Positions 1-8,843 are shown, counted from the stretch's first letter. The stretch is DNA of 64,000 bases from Onishia taeanensis (GCF_900100755.1 NZ_FNCI01000001.1:486453-550452), one strand, 5' to 3'. The notes: a model not told the origin generated them from the sequence alone. Numbers and translations: made by a program.

Positions 1-1
1 C

Positions 2-517
2 AACATGGAGGATGATGTTATCCGCGGGTCCACGGTGACCCACGCCGGTGAAATCACATTCCCGCCGCCGCCGCCCAAGGTCAAGGCGATCGGCGCGTCC
101 AAGCCCAAGCAGAAGGAAAAAGAGCCCACTCACGAGGAGAAAAAGGCCGCCGAACATGCCGCCTTCGTCACTCAGACCAAGCGCCAGGTAGGCATGCTGG
201 CGGTGGGCGGCGCTGTGATGTGGCTGCTTGGCCAGGTGGCGCCGGCCTCCTTTATGCAGCATTTCATCGTCTTCGCCCTGGCTTGCTTCGTGGGTTTTCA
301 GGTGATTTGGAACGTCAGCCATTCGCTGCACACCCCGCTGATGGCGGTGACCAATGCGATCTCCGGCATCGTCATTCTCGGCGCCGTGCTACAGATCGGC
401 TCCGGCAACTGGCTGGTAGGACTGCTCGCCAGTATTTCGGTGCTGATCGCCTCCATCAATATCGTGGGCGGCTTCCAGGTGACACGCCGGATGCTGGCCA
501 TGTTCCAGAAATCCTGA
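2..517 (+). CDS. pntA: NAD(P) transhydrogenase subunit alpha, C-terminal part (cut by window edge)
   Basis: This is the C-terminal membrane part of PntA. With PntB it forms the proton-translocating transhydrogenase of the inner membrane, which uses the proton-motive force to reduce NADP+ with NADH. The frame is open at the left edge. The first residues (MEDDVIRG) match the end of the NAD-binding domain I of full-length PntA, so the methionine at base 5 is probably internal and the true start lies outside. A Pro-rich then Lys/Glu-rich linker (about residues 20-55) leads to four hydrophobic helices containing the family stretches [17 protein letters not shown] and VTNAISGI. The protein ends at the usual point ([10 protein letters not shown]). 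pntB follows 16 bp downstream, so the two are co-transcribed. A split pntAA/pntAB arrangement cannot be excluded without the upstream DNA. Confidence 0.93.
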   Translation, partial: NMEDDVIRGSTVTHAGEITFPPPPPKVKAIGASKPKQKEKEPTHEEKKAAEHAAFVTQTKRQVGMLAVGGAVMWLLGQVAPASFMQHFIVFALACFVGFQVIWNVSHSLHTPLMAVTNAISGIVILGAVLQIGSGNWLVGLLASISVLIASINIVGGFQVTRRMLAMFQKS

Positions 518-533
518 ATCGCGGAGAATCGAA

Positions 534-1976
534 ATGTTGGGTCAAGAAGTCGTTTCTGCCGCGGCGATCGCGGCAAGTGTGTTGTTCATCCTCTCGCTTG
601 GGGGCTTGAGCAATCAGGAAAAGGCCAAGCGAGCGGTGTGGTATGGCATCGTCGGCATGGCGTTGGGGGTCGGCGCTACGATGTTCGGTCCGGGCATCGG
701 TGGCTATGGCTGGATGATTCCGATGATGTTGATCGGTGCCGCTATCGGCACGGTGGTGGCCAGAAGGGTCGACATGACCGAGATGCCGCAACTCGTGGCG
801 GCGCTGCATTCCTTCGTCGGCTTGGCCGCGGTATTCGTCGGCTGGAACGCCGACCTGGAGCGGCGTCGCGTGCTGGCGGCACAGCTCGCCGAGTCCGGCA
901 CCGATGGCTTCTCCGCCTTCGCCGCCACCCTGGCGTTGAAGACGCCGGCCGAGTTGACCTTTCTGCAGGTCGAGGTGGTGCTTGGTGTCTTCATCGGTGC
1001 GGTGACCTTCACCGGTTCGGTGATCGCCTTCGGTAAGCTCGCCGGCAAGGTCGACGGCAAGCCGCGCCAGTTCCCCGGCGGCCACTGGCTGAATGCCGGG
1101 GCGGCGATCCTGTCGCTGCTGCTGGCCATCGCCTACCTCAACGGGGCCGGCTTCTGGACCCTGCTAGTGCTGGCGCTGCTGGCCTTCTTCATCGGCTGGC
1201 ACCTGATCATGGGTATCGGCGGCGCCGACATGCCGGTAGTCGTCTCCATGCTCAACAGCTATTCCGGCTGGGCGGCGGCGGCCATCGGCTTCACGCTCTC
1301 CAATGATCTGCTGATCGTCACCGGTGCCCTGGTGGGCTCGTCGGGGGCCATTCTGTCCTACATCATGTGCAAGGCGATGAACCGCAACTTCATCAACGTG
1401 ATCCTGGGCGGTTTCGGGGGCAGCAAGGGCGAGGCGGCCGAGATCGAGGGCGAGCAGGTGTCCATCGATACCGGCGGCGTGGCCAGCGCGCTGAACGATG
1501 CCGATAGCGTCATCATCGTGCCGGGTTACGGCATGGCGGTGGCCCAGGCGCAGAACGCGGTCAGCGAACTGACCCGCAAGCTGCGCAGCGCCGGCAAGAA
1601 TGTGCGCTTCGGCATCCATCCGGTGGCCGGGCGACTGCCGGGGCACATGAACGTGCTGCTTGCTGAAGCGCGGGTGCCCTATGACATCGTCATGGAGATG
1701 GACGAGATCAACGATGACTTCGCCGAGACCGACGTGGTGATCGTCATCGGCTCCAACGACATCGTCAATCCGGCCGCGCAGGAAGATCCGGCAAGCCCCA
1801 TCGCCGGTATGCCGGTGCTCAAGGTGTGGGAGGCCAAGCAGGTCTTTGTCTGCAAGCGTGGGCAGGGCACCGGCTACTCCGGCATCGAGAACCCGCTGTT
1901 CTTCAAGGAGAACACTCGGATGCTGTTTGGCGATGCCCGTTCGAGCATCGACACCCTGGTGCCGATGATCGACTGA
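534..1976 (+). CDS. pntB: NAD(P) transhydrogenase subunit beta
   Basis: This is the beta subunit of the proton-translocating transhydrogenase and carries most of the membrane channel and the NADP(H)-binding domain III. It has 480 residues, close to the usual 460-480. Multiple hydrophobic helices fill residues 1-260. The C-terminal soluble domain contains the NADP-binding motif [10 protein letters not shown] at residues 331-340 and the later segment [14 protein letters not shown], both characteristic of PntB. The ATG at 534 has a GGAG ribosome site 8-10 bases upstream and lies 16 bp after pntA, which supports a pntAB operon. A strong terminator follows at 2021. Confidence 0.97.
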   Translation: MLGQEVVSAAAIAASVLFILSLGGLSNQEKAKRAVWYGIVGMALGVGATMFGPGIGGYGWMIPMMLIGAAIGTVVARRVDMTEMPQLVAALHSFVGLAAVFVGWNADLERRRVLAAQLAESGTDGFSAFAATLALKTPAELTFLQVEVVLGVFIGAVTFTGSVIAFGKLAGKVDGKPRQFPGGHWLNAGAAILSLLLAIAYLNGAGFWTLLVLALLAFFIGWHLIMGIGGADMPVVVSMLNSYSGWAAAAIGFTLSNDLLIVTGALVGSSGAILSYIMCKAMNRNFINVILGGFGGSKGEAAEIEGEQVSIDTGGVASALNDADSVIIVPGYGMAVAQAQNAVSELTRKLRSAGKNVRFGIHPVAGRLPGHMNVLLAEARVPYDIVMEMDEINDDFAETDVVIVIGSNDIVNPAAQEDPASPIAGMPVLKVWEAKQVFVCKRGQGTGYSGIENPLFFKENTRMLFGDARSSIDTLVPMID

Positions 1977-2020
1977 GCTTCTTGATCGACCGGGCCTCGC
2001 GCCCGTCTCAGTCAGCCCAT

Positions 2021-2055
2021 AGCGGAGAGGCATTTCGGCCTCTCCGCTTTTCGTT
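2021..2055 (+). terminator. Rho-independent terminator after pntB
   Basis: Perfect 11-bp stem (AGCGGAGAGGC and its complement) with a short ATTTCG-type loop, followed by TTTTCGTT. It lies 44 bases after the pntB stop and before gpsA, so it should separate pntAB from gpsA-sixA. Confidence 0.85.
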
Positions 2056-2092
2056 ACAATGAAGGGGTCTATCACTCGTCAATGGATCGAGA

Positions 2093-3148
2093 ATGTCTGA
2101 TGATCGCTTGAAGGTCGCCGTGCTGGGTGGCGGCAGTTTCGGCACGGCGCTTGCCAGTATCGCGGCCGACAATGGAGCCCGTGTACACCAGTGGATGCGC
2201 GATGCCAGTCTGGCGAATGAGATCAACCGGGACCATCGCAACAGCCATTATCTGCCGGATTACGCCATCAACCCGGCCGTGACGGCCGCAACCGACATGC
2301 GCGAGGTGCTCACCGGCGCGGAGTTGGTGCTGGTGGCGATTCCTTCCCAGGCCTTCCGCAGCGTGGTGCGCCAGGCGAGGCCCTGGCTGACCGCCGGCCA
2401 GATACTGGTCAGCACCACCAAGGGCATTCAGGCAGAAGGCTTCAAGCTGATGAGCGAGATCCTCGAGGAGGAGACCGGCTTTCCCCATATTGGCGTGATT
2501 TCCGGCCCCAACCTTGCCTCCGAGGTTGCCGACAAGCAGCTCACGGCCACCGTGATCGCCAGTGACGACCCCTTGACGCGCACCCGGGTACAGAGCGCGC
2601 TGGGCTGCGACTATTTCCGGGTCTATGCCAGCAACGACCGTTTCGGCGTTGAGCTTGGCGGCGCACTGAAGAACATCTATGCCATCGCCGCCGGTATGGC
2701 GGCGGCCCTAGGAATGGGGGAAAACACCCGCAGCATGCTGATGACCCGGGCGCTGGCGGAAATGAGCCGTTTTGCCGTGCATCTGGGGGCCAACCCCATG
2801 ACCTTTCTCGGCCTTTCCGGCGTCGGCGATTTGATCGTTACCTGCTCATCGAAGCTTTCTCGCAATTACCGCGTCGGCTACGCCCTTGGCGAGGGGCGAA
2901 CCCTCGAAGAGGCCGTCGAGGCCCTGGGGCAGGTCGCCGAAGGCGTCAACACCGTGCACCTAGTTCATGACAAGTCCTCAGAGGAGGGCGTCTATATGCC
3001 CCTCGCCGAGGGGCTCTATCAGGTACTCTTCAATCAGGTGCCGGCCCGTGACATGGCCAAGCTGCTCATGCAGGGCGAGCAGAGTAGCGATGTGGAATTC
3101 ACCCTGTCCCGCGAGGACGTCAAGGCCGCCCGGCGCCTGGAGGATTGA
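2093..3148 (+). CDS. gpsA: Glycerol-3-phosphate dehydrogenase [NAD(P)+]
   Basis: GpsA reduces dihydroxyacetone phosphate to sn-glycerol 3-phosphate in the cytoplasm and so supplies the phospholipid backbone. The protein has 351 residues, slightly longer than the usual 330-340. The Rossmann motif GGGSFGTA lies near residue 11, and the conserved substrate-site segment [15 protein letters not shown] holds the catalytic Lys193. The segment [17 protein letters not shown] is also typical. The ATG follows a weak ribosome site about 8 bases upstream. sixA starts 5 bases after its stop, so the two form an operon. Confidence 0.97.
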   Translation: MSDDRLKVAVLGGGSFGTALASIAADNGARVHQWMRDASLANEINRDHRNSHYLPDYAINPAVTAATDMREVLTGAELVLVAIPSQAFRSVVRQARPWLTAGQILVSTTKGIQAEGFKLMSEILEEETGFPHIGVISGPNLASEVADKQLTATVIASDDPLTRTRVQSALGCDYFRVYASNDRFGVELGGALKNIYAIAAGMAAALGMGENTRSMLMTRALAEMSRFAVHLGANPMTFLGLSGVGDLIVTCSSKLSRNYRVGYALGEGRTLEEAVEALGQVAEGVNTVHLVHDKSSEEGVYMPLAEGLYQVLFNQVPARDMAKLLMQGEQSSDVEFTLSREDVKAARRLED

Positions 3149-3153
3149 ACGCG

Positions 3154-3642
3154 ATGCGAGAGACGCTTTGGATCATGCGCCACGGCCAGGCCGGCCCCGG
3201 ACGGCCGGATGCCGAGCGCTCGCTCACCGACGAAGGTCGGCGCGAGGCCAGCGACATGGCCGAATGGCTGGCGCAGCGCCTGGCCGATGAGGGGCTACCT
3301 ACCCCAAGAGTGCTGGCGAGCCCCTATCGCCGCGCCCAGCAGACCGCGACCCTGATGGCCGAGCGCCTGGGCGTGGCGATCGAGACGCTGCCGATCATTA
3401 CGCCGGACGACCCGATAGGCCCGATTCTCGACTGGCTGATCGAGACTCAGGAAGCGTCGCCGGGGCCGCTGCTGTTGGTGAGTCATATGCCCTTGGTCGG
3501 CGTGCTGACAGCCCAACTGACCGATGGGCCCAGAGCGTTGGGGCTGGGATTTCCTACTGCTGCCATCGCTCGACTGGAGAGTGATGTCTTCGCTGCAGGC
3601 TGTGCACGCTTGGTCGGCCTGGAAGCGCCCGGGTCTCGCTGA
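3154..3642 (+). CDS. sixA: Phosphohistidine phosphatase SixA
   Basis: This is a small histidine-phosphatase-superfamily protein of 162 residues, the SixA size. In Escherichia coli, SixA removes phosphate from histidine-phosphorylated proteins (ArcB and the nitrogen phosphotransferase protein NPr). The catalytic RHG motif is at residues 9-11. The second-half SHMPLVG motif supplies the other catalytic histidine, and the arginine in LASPYRRAQQTA fits the family. I prefer the ATG at 3154 to an in-frame TTG at 3145, because the GGAGG at 3139-3143 is correctly spaced only for the ATG. It is linked to gpsA by a 5-base gap. The natural substrate here is inferred. Confidence 0.9.
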   Translation: MRETLWIMRHGQAGPGRPDAERSLTDEGRREASDMAEWLAQRLADEGLPTPRVLASPYRRAQQTATLMAERLGVAIETLPIITPDDPIGPILDWLIETQEASPGPLLLVSHMPLVGVLTAQLTDGPRALGLGFPTAAIARLESDVFAAGCARLVGLEAPGSR

Positions 3643-3645
3643 GCT

Positions 3646-3673
3646 CTCTTAAACGCTTCCTCTTAAACGCTAC
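3646..3673. repeat. 14-bp tandem duplication after sixA
   Basis: CTCTTAAACGCTTC is followed at once by CTCTTAAACGCTAC (13 of 14 identical), then a partial third copy CTCTTCC. It begins 3 bases after the sixA stop. It is one of several similar short duplications in this window (see findings). An 8-bp GC inverted repeat (3722-3739) lies farther downstream and has no T run. Confidence 0.85.
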
Positions 3674-3785
3674 CTCTTCCGCACTGTCGTGCGCTGCGCC
3701 ATCCAACCTGGCAGATCGCTCGCGCCGCCCAGGCGGCGCCATAGGGATTGCCGGGAATTACCCTTAGCCAGTTTCAGGAGTCCCT

Positions 3786-3890
3786 ATGACGTATATGGTC
3801 AATAACCGCATCCACGTCACGCCGGGTTATGAGGAAGAGTTCGAGGTGGTGATTCGCGCCGACACCGCCAAGGCATCCCCGGCGAGCTGA
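3786..3890 (+). pseudogene. Remnant of an antibiotic-biosynthesis-monooxygenase-like (HmoA-type) gene
   Basis: This is a 34-codon ORF with a proper ribosome site (AGGAG at 3776-3780, five bases before the ATG). Its first 20 residues, beginning MTYMVNNRIHVTPGYEEEFE, look like the first strand and helix of small ABM-fold proteins (antibiotic biosynthesis monooxygenase or haem-degrading HmoA type), which normally have about 100 residues. The rest (VVIRADTAKASPAS) reads like the tail of such a protein, and the roughly 60 residues of the core are missing. The simplest reading is an internal in-frame deletion that left start and stop intact. I infer loss of function. A new short peptide is possible but has no supporting evidence. 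The family call rests on memory of the N-terminus only. Confidence 0.55.
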
Positions 3891-3909
3891 GGGCCTGGGA
3901 GACGTCTGG

Positions 3910-4857
3910 CTAGATCAGTCCGGCGACGCGCAGGCCAAACACCCCGCCGGTAATGGTCAGGCTGGCCAGCAGGGTACTGATCGCGATGATGTTGGCGGCC
4001 AGCTTGGCATTCCCGTTCATCGCCTTGACCATTACGAAGCTGGCGGCCGCGGTTGGGCTTGCAAAGAACAGGAATAGCACGCCCAGTTCGCGCCCCGTGA
4101 AGCCTGCAAGCCAGGCCCCGGCGGTGGCGAGCGCCGGCAGAATGGCCATCTTCATCAGGCTGGCGCTGACGGCGGTGGTGCTGTCGTTGCGCAGGGCTTT
4201 GACCGATAGCGTCGCACCCACACAAATGAGAGCCAGCGGCAGGGTCAGGGAAGCGAAGTAGTCGCCGGTGGTCAGCAGCCAGCCCGGCAGAGGCACGCCG
4301 GAGAGGGCGACAGGCAATGCGGCCACTACGGCAAGAATCAGCGGATTCTTGGTGATATGACCTAGAATGCTGCGCCAGTCCGTTGCCTGACCCTCCTGAA
4401 AGGTGCTTAGGGCGACCACCGAAAGAGCGTTATAGCTAACGATCACCACCCCCAGCAGCAAGCCACCCGCCGATAGGCCATAGTCGCCGTACATGCTGGC
4501 GGCCAGGGCCAGGCCGACGATGCCACAGTTGCCGCGAAAGGCGCCCTGGATATAGACGCCGCGATCCTCTCGCGGCACGCGCCAGTTGGCCCAACCCCAG
4601 CTAAACGCGAAGCTTGCCAGGGTGGCGAGTGCGAAAAAAACCAGCATGCCGGGATTCAGGCTCGCCTCGAGGTCGGCCTGAACGATGCTCAAGAAGACCA
4701 GGGTTGGCAAGGTGGCCTTGAACACCAGTTTCGATGCGGTGGAAACGAAGGCCGCATCGATCCAGCCCCAGCGTTTCAGACCAATGCCGATGAACACCAT
4801 GGCAAAGACTGGCAGGGTGACGTTGAGGGTGTGCTGGAAAACCGCGAGAAGGTTCAT
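3910..4857 (-). CDS. AEC family transporter (auxin efflux carrier-like)
   Basis: This is an inner-membrane permease of the AEC (auxin efflux carrier, Mem_trans) family, 315 residues with about ten hydrophobic segments in two halves. Bacterial members move dicarboxylates such as malonate or malate, or amino acids. The substrate cannot be told from sequence. Family-like features are the N-terminal VFIGIGLKRWGWID region, the central RGNCGIVGLALAASMYG segment and the C-terminal LFFASPTAAASFVMVKAMNG segment. The start has a ribosome site (AGGGAG about 13 bases upstream) that overlaps the stop of a 33-codon ORF immediately upstream, suggesting coupled translation. Confidence 0.85.
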   Translation of the reverse strand: MNLLAVFQHTLNVTLPVFAMVFIGIGLKRWGWIDAAFVSTASKLVFKATLPTLVFLSIVQADLEASLNPGMLVFFALATLASFAFSWGWANWRVPREDRGVYIQGAFRGNCGIVGLALAASMYGDYGLSAGGLLLGVVIVSYNALSVVALSTFQEGQATDWRSILGHITKNPLILAVVAALPVALSGVPLPGWLLTTGDYFASLTLPLALICVGATLSVKALRNDSTTAVSASLMKMAILPALATAGAWLAGFTGRELGVLFLFFASPTAAASFVMVKAMNGNAKLAANIIAISTLLASLTITGGVFGLRVAGLI

Positions 4858-4872
4858 ACCTGTCAGTGCTCC

Positions 4873-4974
4873 CTAGAGCGTCAGCCAGCGGCCGACGACG
4901 ATTGCTGCGACCACGGCAGTAAAGAAGAGCGCATTGCGCAGGCGGGTGTCGCGAGGGGGGCGCGGCTTTGACAC
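4873..4974 (-). CDS. Candidate 33-residue single-pass membrane protein
   Basis: This ORF begins with GTG and has an excellent ribosome site (GGAG, then ACCACC, then GTG). It encodes a positively charged N-terminus (SKPRPPRDTRLRN) followed by one hydrophobic helix (ALFFTAVVAAIVVGRW) and ends LTL. The topology should be N-in. Its TAG stop is the first part of the AGGGAG ribosome site of the AEC transporter gene, whose ATG lies 15 bases on, so the two reading frames are probably read from one mRNA. It may be a small accessory subunit of the carrier or a translational coupler. The coding call rests on ribosome site, composition and position only. Confidence 0.6.
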   Translation of the reverse strand: MSKPRPPRDTRLRNALFFTAVVAAIVVGRWLTL

Positions 4975-5038
4975 GGTGGTCTCCAGAATGAGGTGAGCGG
5001 CGAGCGCGCCTGACCGTCCAGTATTGACTAATGGATGC

Positions 5039-5066
5039 TTTGAAAATCAAACAGTCGTTTTATACT
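5039..5066 (+). promoter_or_regulatory. Possible sigma-70 promoter for the hydrolase operon
   Basis: TTTGAA (5039-5044), 16 bases, then TATACT (5061-5066), inside an AT-rich island about 72 bases before the first hydrolase gene. The -10 box is good and the -35 box is fair. Confidence 0.4.
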
Positions 5067-5137
5067 GGCTTGGTGGCGGTTAAGCGGAGTATGGTAATCC
5101 CGTTAGCCTGCTAGTTTCCACTGACTAGGATGATTTC

Positions 5138-5995
5138 ATGCCCCAGCGACATGCTTCCGACTGGGCTGGCAACGCCTCTCCCGTCGCTTCCAGCGAGCGC
5201 TCTCCTAAGCTGCCGCTGGTCTTCGCTCACGCTAACGGTTTTACCGGACGCAGCTACCAGAGTTTCTTGGCACCGCTGGATGAGCGCTTCGCCCTTCATC
5301 CTCTTGATCAGCTCGGTCATCACCCGCGCTTTCCGGTCGGCAATAACTGGCTTTCGCTGCGCGATGAACTGCTGTCACGTTTGCCGGAAGGCGACACCCA
5401 GGTGATCGGCGTCGGGCATTCGCTGGGCGGCATGCTGATGGCAATGGCGGCAGAGAAGGCACCGGAGCGTTTTCGCTGTGTGGTCGCCATGGATCCGCCA
5501 TGGATGCTGGGTCTCGATGCACTGGCCATCAAGCTTGCCAAGCGTACCGGTCTTGTCGATCGCATCACGCCGGCGGGGCGCAGCCGGGGGCGGCGGGCGC
5601 ATTGGCCGGATCATCAGGCGATGAGCGAAGACCTGCGGCGCAAGGGCCTTTTTCGAAATTTCACCTCAGAAGCCTTCAGTGACTACCTGGCGGGTGCCGT
5701 GCGCCAGCATGAGGGTGGCGGCGTCGGCCTGGCCTTTTCCCCCGAGACCGAAGTGGCGATCTTTCGCCATCTGCCTGACCATCTTTGGGGGCTTCCCAAA
5801 CGTTTGAAGGTGCCGTTGGCGCTGTTGGTTGGCCGAGAGACGGACCTGCTGACGGCACGCCGCCGGCGACGGTTTGCACGCCTGGGCGTGCCTGTGGAGT
5901 TGGTGCCTGGAGGCCACATGTTTCCCATGGAGCACCCCGAGGCCTGCCGGCAGGCACTGTGCGCCACGCTCGATCGTCTCTTGGAGCCTTCCTGA
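5138..5995 (+). CDS. Alpha/beta hydrolase
   Basis: This is a cytoplasmic alpha/beta-hydrolase-fold protein of 285 residues with no signal peptide. The nucleophile elbow GHSLGG places the catalytic serine at about residue 95. The late segment VPGGHMFPMEHP holds the probable catalytic His260. The N-terminal HANGFTG segment forms the oxyanion region. The substrate is unknown, and esterase, thioesterase or lactonase activity would all fit. The stop overlaps the start of a second hydrolase gene by one base (TGATG), so the pair is translationally coupled. Confidence 0.85.
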   Translation: MPQRHASDWAGNASPVASSERSPKLPLVFAHANGFTGRSYQSFLAPLDERFALHPLDQLGHHPRFPVGNNWLSLRDELLSRLPEGDTQVIGVGHSLGGMLMAMAAEKAPERFRCVVAMDPPWMLGLDALAIKLAKRTGLVDRITPAGRSRGRRAHWPDHQAMSEDLRRKGLFRNFTSEAFSDYLAGAVRQHEGGGVGLAFSPETEVAIFRHLPDHLWGLPKRLKVPLALLVGRETDLLTARRRRRFARLGVPVELVPGGHMFPMEHPEACRQALCATLDRLLEPS

Positions 5996-6879
5996 TGACC
6001 CCGACCGAACTGCACTTGGCCGATGGCCGCCTGGCGGCGTTGGCCTGGGGAGCGCCTGGTGCGCCGACTTGGCTTGCCTTACATGGCTGGCTCGACAACG
6101 CGGCGAGCTTTTCGCGGCTGGCGCCCTTGCTGGTCGAGCGGCTCGGCATACGAATCGTGGCGCTGGATTTCGCCGGCCATGGTCGCTCCCGGCGACATCC
6201 GCCCGGCGTCGACTATGCGATTTGGGATTACTGCCATGACATGCTGGATGCCCTGGCCAGCCTGGAGCTCGAGTCGGCTCCCTTGCTGGCCCACTCGATG
6301 GGCGCGGGCGTGGCCTGTCTGGTGGCGTCGGCGCTTCCTGAACGGGTCGAGCGGCTGATGCTGATCGATGGCCTTGGCGCGCTCACTACGCCGGCAGAAG
6401 ATACCGCGCAGCAGTTGCGGCGTGGCCTGCTGGGGCATCGGCGGCGCAGCTCACCGTCTCCGCGCTATGCTGATGTTGACAGTGCTGTGGCGGCCAGGGT
6501 GGCGGGCGGCGTGACGCCTATCGATGCCGACTCGGCTCGGCCGCTGGTGGAGCGTAATCTGGAGCCGTTGGAGGATGGTCATGTGCGGCTGCGCACCGAT
6601 GGTCGTCTAATGCGCCCTTCACTGGTGCGCTTTTGCCCTGAGCAAGTGGTGGGCATGCTGGCGGCGATTGAGGCGCCTACGCTACTGCTCGAAGGTGAGA
6701 GCGGCATTCTGGGCGAGCGTAAGGGTGCCAAGCAGGCTCGAGAGGCGCTGAAGGGACTCGAGCGGCGGGTATTGAAAGGCGGACATCATCTGCACCTGGA
6801 GCGCGAAGCGCTGGCCGAGGTGGCCGACAGCATCGCACAATGGTGGCAGGTAGCTGAGTGCCGTGGAGTCGAAAAGTGA
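5995..6879 (+). CDS. Alpha/beta hydrolase (second of a coupled pair)
   Basis: This is an alpha/beta-hydrolase-fold protein of 294 residues. The start at 5995 (MTPTELHLADG) overlaps the previous stop and has a GGAG ribosome site at the end of that gene. A longer in-frame reading to 5785 lies wholly inside the upstream gene and is not credible. Motifs are LHGWLDNAASF (oxyanion region), LAHSMGAG with the nucleophile at about Ser101, and GGHHLHLE near the C-terminus with the catalytic histidine. It resembles enzymes annotated as serine hydrolase or haloalkane-dehalogenase-like, but the substrate is not evident. Having two different hydrolases in one operon with a patatin suggests ester or lipid turnover, which is inference. 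Confidence 0.83.
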   Translation: MTPTELHLADGRLAALAWGAPGAPTWLALHGWLDNAASFSRLAPLLVERLGIRIVALDFAGHGRSRRHPPGVDYAIWDYCHDMLDALASLELESAPLLAHSMGAGVACLVASALPERVERLMLIDGLGALTTPAEDTAQQLRRGLLGHRRRSSPSPRYADVDSAVAARVAGGVTPIDADSARPLVERNLEPLEDGHVRLRTDGRLMRPSLVRFCPEQVVGMLAAIEAPTLLLEGESGILGERKGAKQAREALKGLERRVLKGGHHLHLEREALAEVADSIAQWWQVAECRGVEK

Positions 6880-6916
6880 GGCGTGCCAGATCAACACCTG
6901 GTACGGAGGGGGAGTG

Positions 6917-8032
6917 ATGAGCGGTAAGGCAAAAGCAGGGAAGCGTGTCGCCCTAGTGCTTGGCAGCGGTGGAGCAAGAGGCTATGCGCATATTGGCGTC
7001 ATCGAGGAGCTCGAGGCGCGTGGCTACGAGATCGTGGCGATCTCGGGCTGCTCGATGGGCGCCTTGGTGGGGGGCATCTATGCCGCTGGTCAGCTGCCGG
7101 CGTATCGTGACTGGGTGTGCCAGCTGGATTATTTCGATGTGCTCAAGCTGGTGGATGTCACCTGGAGCCCGATGGGCGCCATGCGCGCCAACAAGGTGAT
7201 GAGCAAGCTGGGGAGCCTGATCGGCGATACCCTCATGGAGGACCTGCCGCTGCCGGTGACGACCGTGGCGACCGACCTGGTTCGCCAGCGGGAAGTGTGG
7301 TTCCAGAGCGGCTCACTGTTACAGGCTATCCGCGCTTCGATTGCCGTGCCCGGCATCATCACGCCTGTCCATGTGGGTGATCAGGTGCTGGTGGATGGCG
7401 GCTTGATGAACCCCCTGCCGATCATTCCCACTGTCTCTGCCCAGGCCGACCTGGTGGTGGCGGTCAACGCCACCGCCCACAGCCCGAGGCCGGTCACCCT
7501 GGAAGAGTTGTTGCCGGCAGAAGAGGTGGCTGAGGAACTGGCCCGTGAAGAGGCGCTGGAAGCCGAGGGGCGTGGCTTTTCAGGCTGGGTGGCCGGGGTG
7601 CGTGGGCGCGCGCAACGGCTGTTCAATTCTGGCAGCGGAAACGACAACGGCAATGGCCTCGAGGAGGGTGAAGAACCCCAGAGCCCTCAGGTGGCCAGCC
7701 AGCGGGCCTGGGGCAAGCTCGATATGATGCTGGCCTCCTTCGATATCACCCAGGCTGCCTTGGCCAAGTACAAGGTGGCGGGGTATCCGCCGGATGTGCT
7801 GATCGAGATCCCCAAAACGGTGTGTGGCGCCTATGAGTTTCATCGCGCCGAGGCTCTGATCAAGCTGGGCCAGCATCTGGCGTCTCAGGCCATCGATCGG
7901 CTCGAAGGGCCGGCAGCGAGCCGTGCCGGCGCTCGCCGCGCATCGCTGGTTGAGACCCCGGTGGTATCGCCGGTGATCGGTTCCTCGACTGATCAACCGC
8001 GACCCGAGAACAGCGAGCCCGCCGCGCCATAA
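6917..8032 (+). CDS. Patatin-like phospholipase (RssA/YchK type)
   Basis: This protein of 371 residues carries a patatin domain. The oxyanion motif GSGGARG starts at residue 16, the nucleophile motif G-C-S-M-G places Ser46, and the catalytic aspartate is Asp160 in VDGG. These form the Ser-Asp dyad of patatin acyl hydrolases, which release fatty acids from lipids. The extra C-terminal region after about residue 200 has a low-complexity Gly/Asn/Glu stretch and a Pro-rich tail absent from short RssA proteins. I chose the ATG at 6917, which follows a strong GGAGGGGGAG ribosome site. An in-frame GTG sits one codon earlier. It lies 37 bp after the hydrolase pair and probably shares their transcript. 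Confidence 0.85.
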   Translation: MSGKAKAGKRVALVLGSGGARGYAHIGVIEELEARGYEIVAISGCSMGALVGGIYAAGQLPAYRDWVCQLDYFDVLKLVDVTWSPMGAMRANKVMSKLGSLIGDTLMEDLPLPVTTVATDLVRQREVWFQSGSLLQAIRASIAVPGIITPVHVGDQVLVDGGLMNPLPIIPTVSAQADLVVAVNATAHSPRPVTLEELLPAEEVAEELAREEALEAEGRGFSGWVAGVRGRAQRLFNSGSGNDNGNGLEEGEEPQSPQVASQRAWGKLDMMLASFDITQAALAKYKVAGYPPDVLIEIPKTVCGAYEFHRAEALIKLGQHLASQAIDRLEGPAASRAGARRASLVETPVVSPVIGSSTDQPRPENSEPAAP

Positions 8033-8052
8033 GAGGCGGATATTGATAAGGT

Positions 8053-8080
8053 GGGGATATCGCCTAGGGGATATCGCCTA
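8053..8080. repeat. Perfect 14-bp tandem duplication
   Basis: GGGGATATCGCCTA occurs twice in direct succession in the 92-bp gap between the convergent patatin and Smr genes. No clear terminator is seen in this gap. Confidence 0.9.
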
Positions 8081-8124
8081 GCGCACTTTAGGCTCTCGAC
8101 CCCAGTCAATAGACAGGCATCCGA

Positions 8125-8709
8125 CTAGAGGCTCTCGCCACGGCGACGTAGCAGCACATAGACTGCGCCGCTGCCGCCATCCAGTTCCCGCGCCGAGCAG
8201 AAGGCCAGCACGCTTGGCCATTCCCGAAGCCAGGCGTTCACATGGCTCTTGATTACCGGGTAGGCGTCGGAGCCGCTGATGCTGCGCGCCTTGCCGTGAA
8301 CCACCAATACGCAGCGGGCGCGCTGGGCGCGGGCCTCAGCAAGGAAGCTTTCGAGCTCTGCACGGGCCTCGTCGACGGTGTAGCCATGCAGATCAAGCCC
8401 TGCTTCCCAGGCGATGCTGCCGCGCTTCAACTGGCTGCGGGTTCGCTGGGGCAGATCGGGGACGCTGAAATCCAGCCACTCGGAAGGCCTGACGGGCTCG
8501 ACCCGGCCATCGCTGGTGCGACTGCTCAACTGATGGCTGCCGGCTTCGAGGGCGGCGGCACGGCGTTCGGCCAAGGCCTCCTGGCGGCGCTGTTTCGGCT
8601 TGCCCGGGTCGGCCCGGTTCGAGGAAATCGGTTTGACGCCTGCGTCGGCCAGGGCCTGGCGAAACAGCGAAACCTCACTATCATCCGGGTGTCCGCGGCG
8701 CTGGCTCAT
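8125..8709 (-). CDS. Smr domain protein (SmrA/YdaL-like)
   Basis: This protein of 194 residues has a C-terminal Smr domain, a small nuclease-like fold related to the C-terminus of MutS2. The family motifs are present: DLHGYTVDEA for the DLHG motif near residue 110, and VLVVHGKA for the HGKG-type motif. The final segment GSGAVYVLLRR completes the domain. Small proteobacterial Smr proteins show DNA or RNA endonuclease activity, but the physiological role is not settled. The start at 8709 (MSQRRGHPDD) has a GGGGAG ribosome site four bases upstream, better than a farther start at 8820. It is divergent from prmB. Confidence 0.85.
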   Translation of the reverse strand: MSQRRGHPDDSEVSLFRQALADAGVKPISSNRADPGKPKQRRQEALAERRAAALEAGSHQLSSRTSDGRVEPVRPSEWLDFSVPDLPQRTRSQLKRGSIAWEAGLDLHGYTVDEARAELESFLAEARAQRARCVLVVHGKARSISGSDAYPVIKSHVNAWLREWPSVLAFCSARELDGGSGAVYVLLRRRGESL

Positions 8710-8843
8710 GGTGCTCCCCGTGGATTTGGTTGCATGGATAAATGACGAGCCAGTATAGCGGCTTGGCCGTGGCTGTGAACCGGGCGTTGGGGCGGGTACA
8801 ATCAAGGATTTGAATATCAATCCGATAAACCACAGGACGACGC

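Noticed and set aside
5785..5994. Upstream extension of the second hydrolase gene
   Set aside because: It lies entirely inside the first hydrolase gene, and the ATG at 5995 has the coupled start and the family-like N-terminus.
8242..8745. Long plus-strand ORF opposite the Smr gene
   Set aside because: It is a frame shadow. The minus-strand frame has the DLHG and HGK motifs and a good ribosome site.
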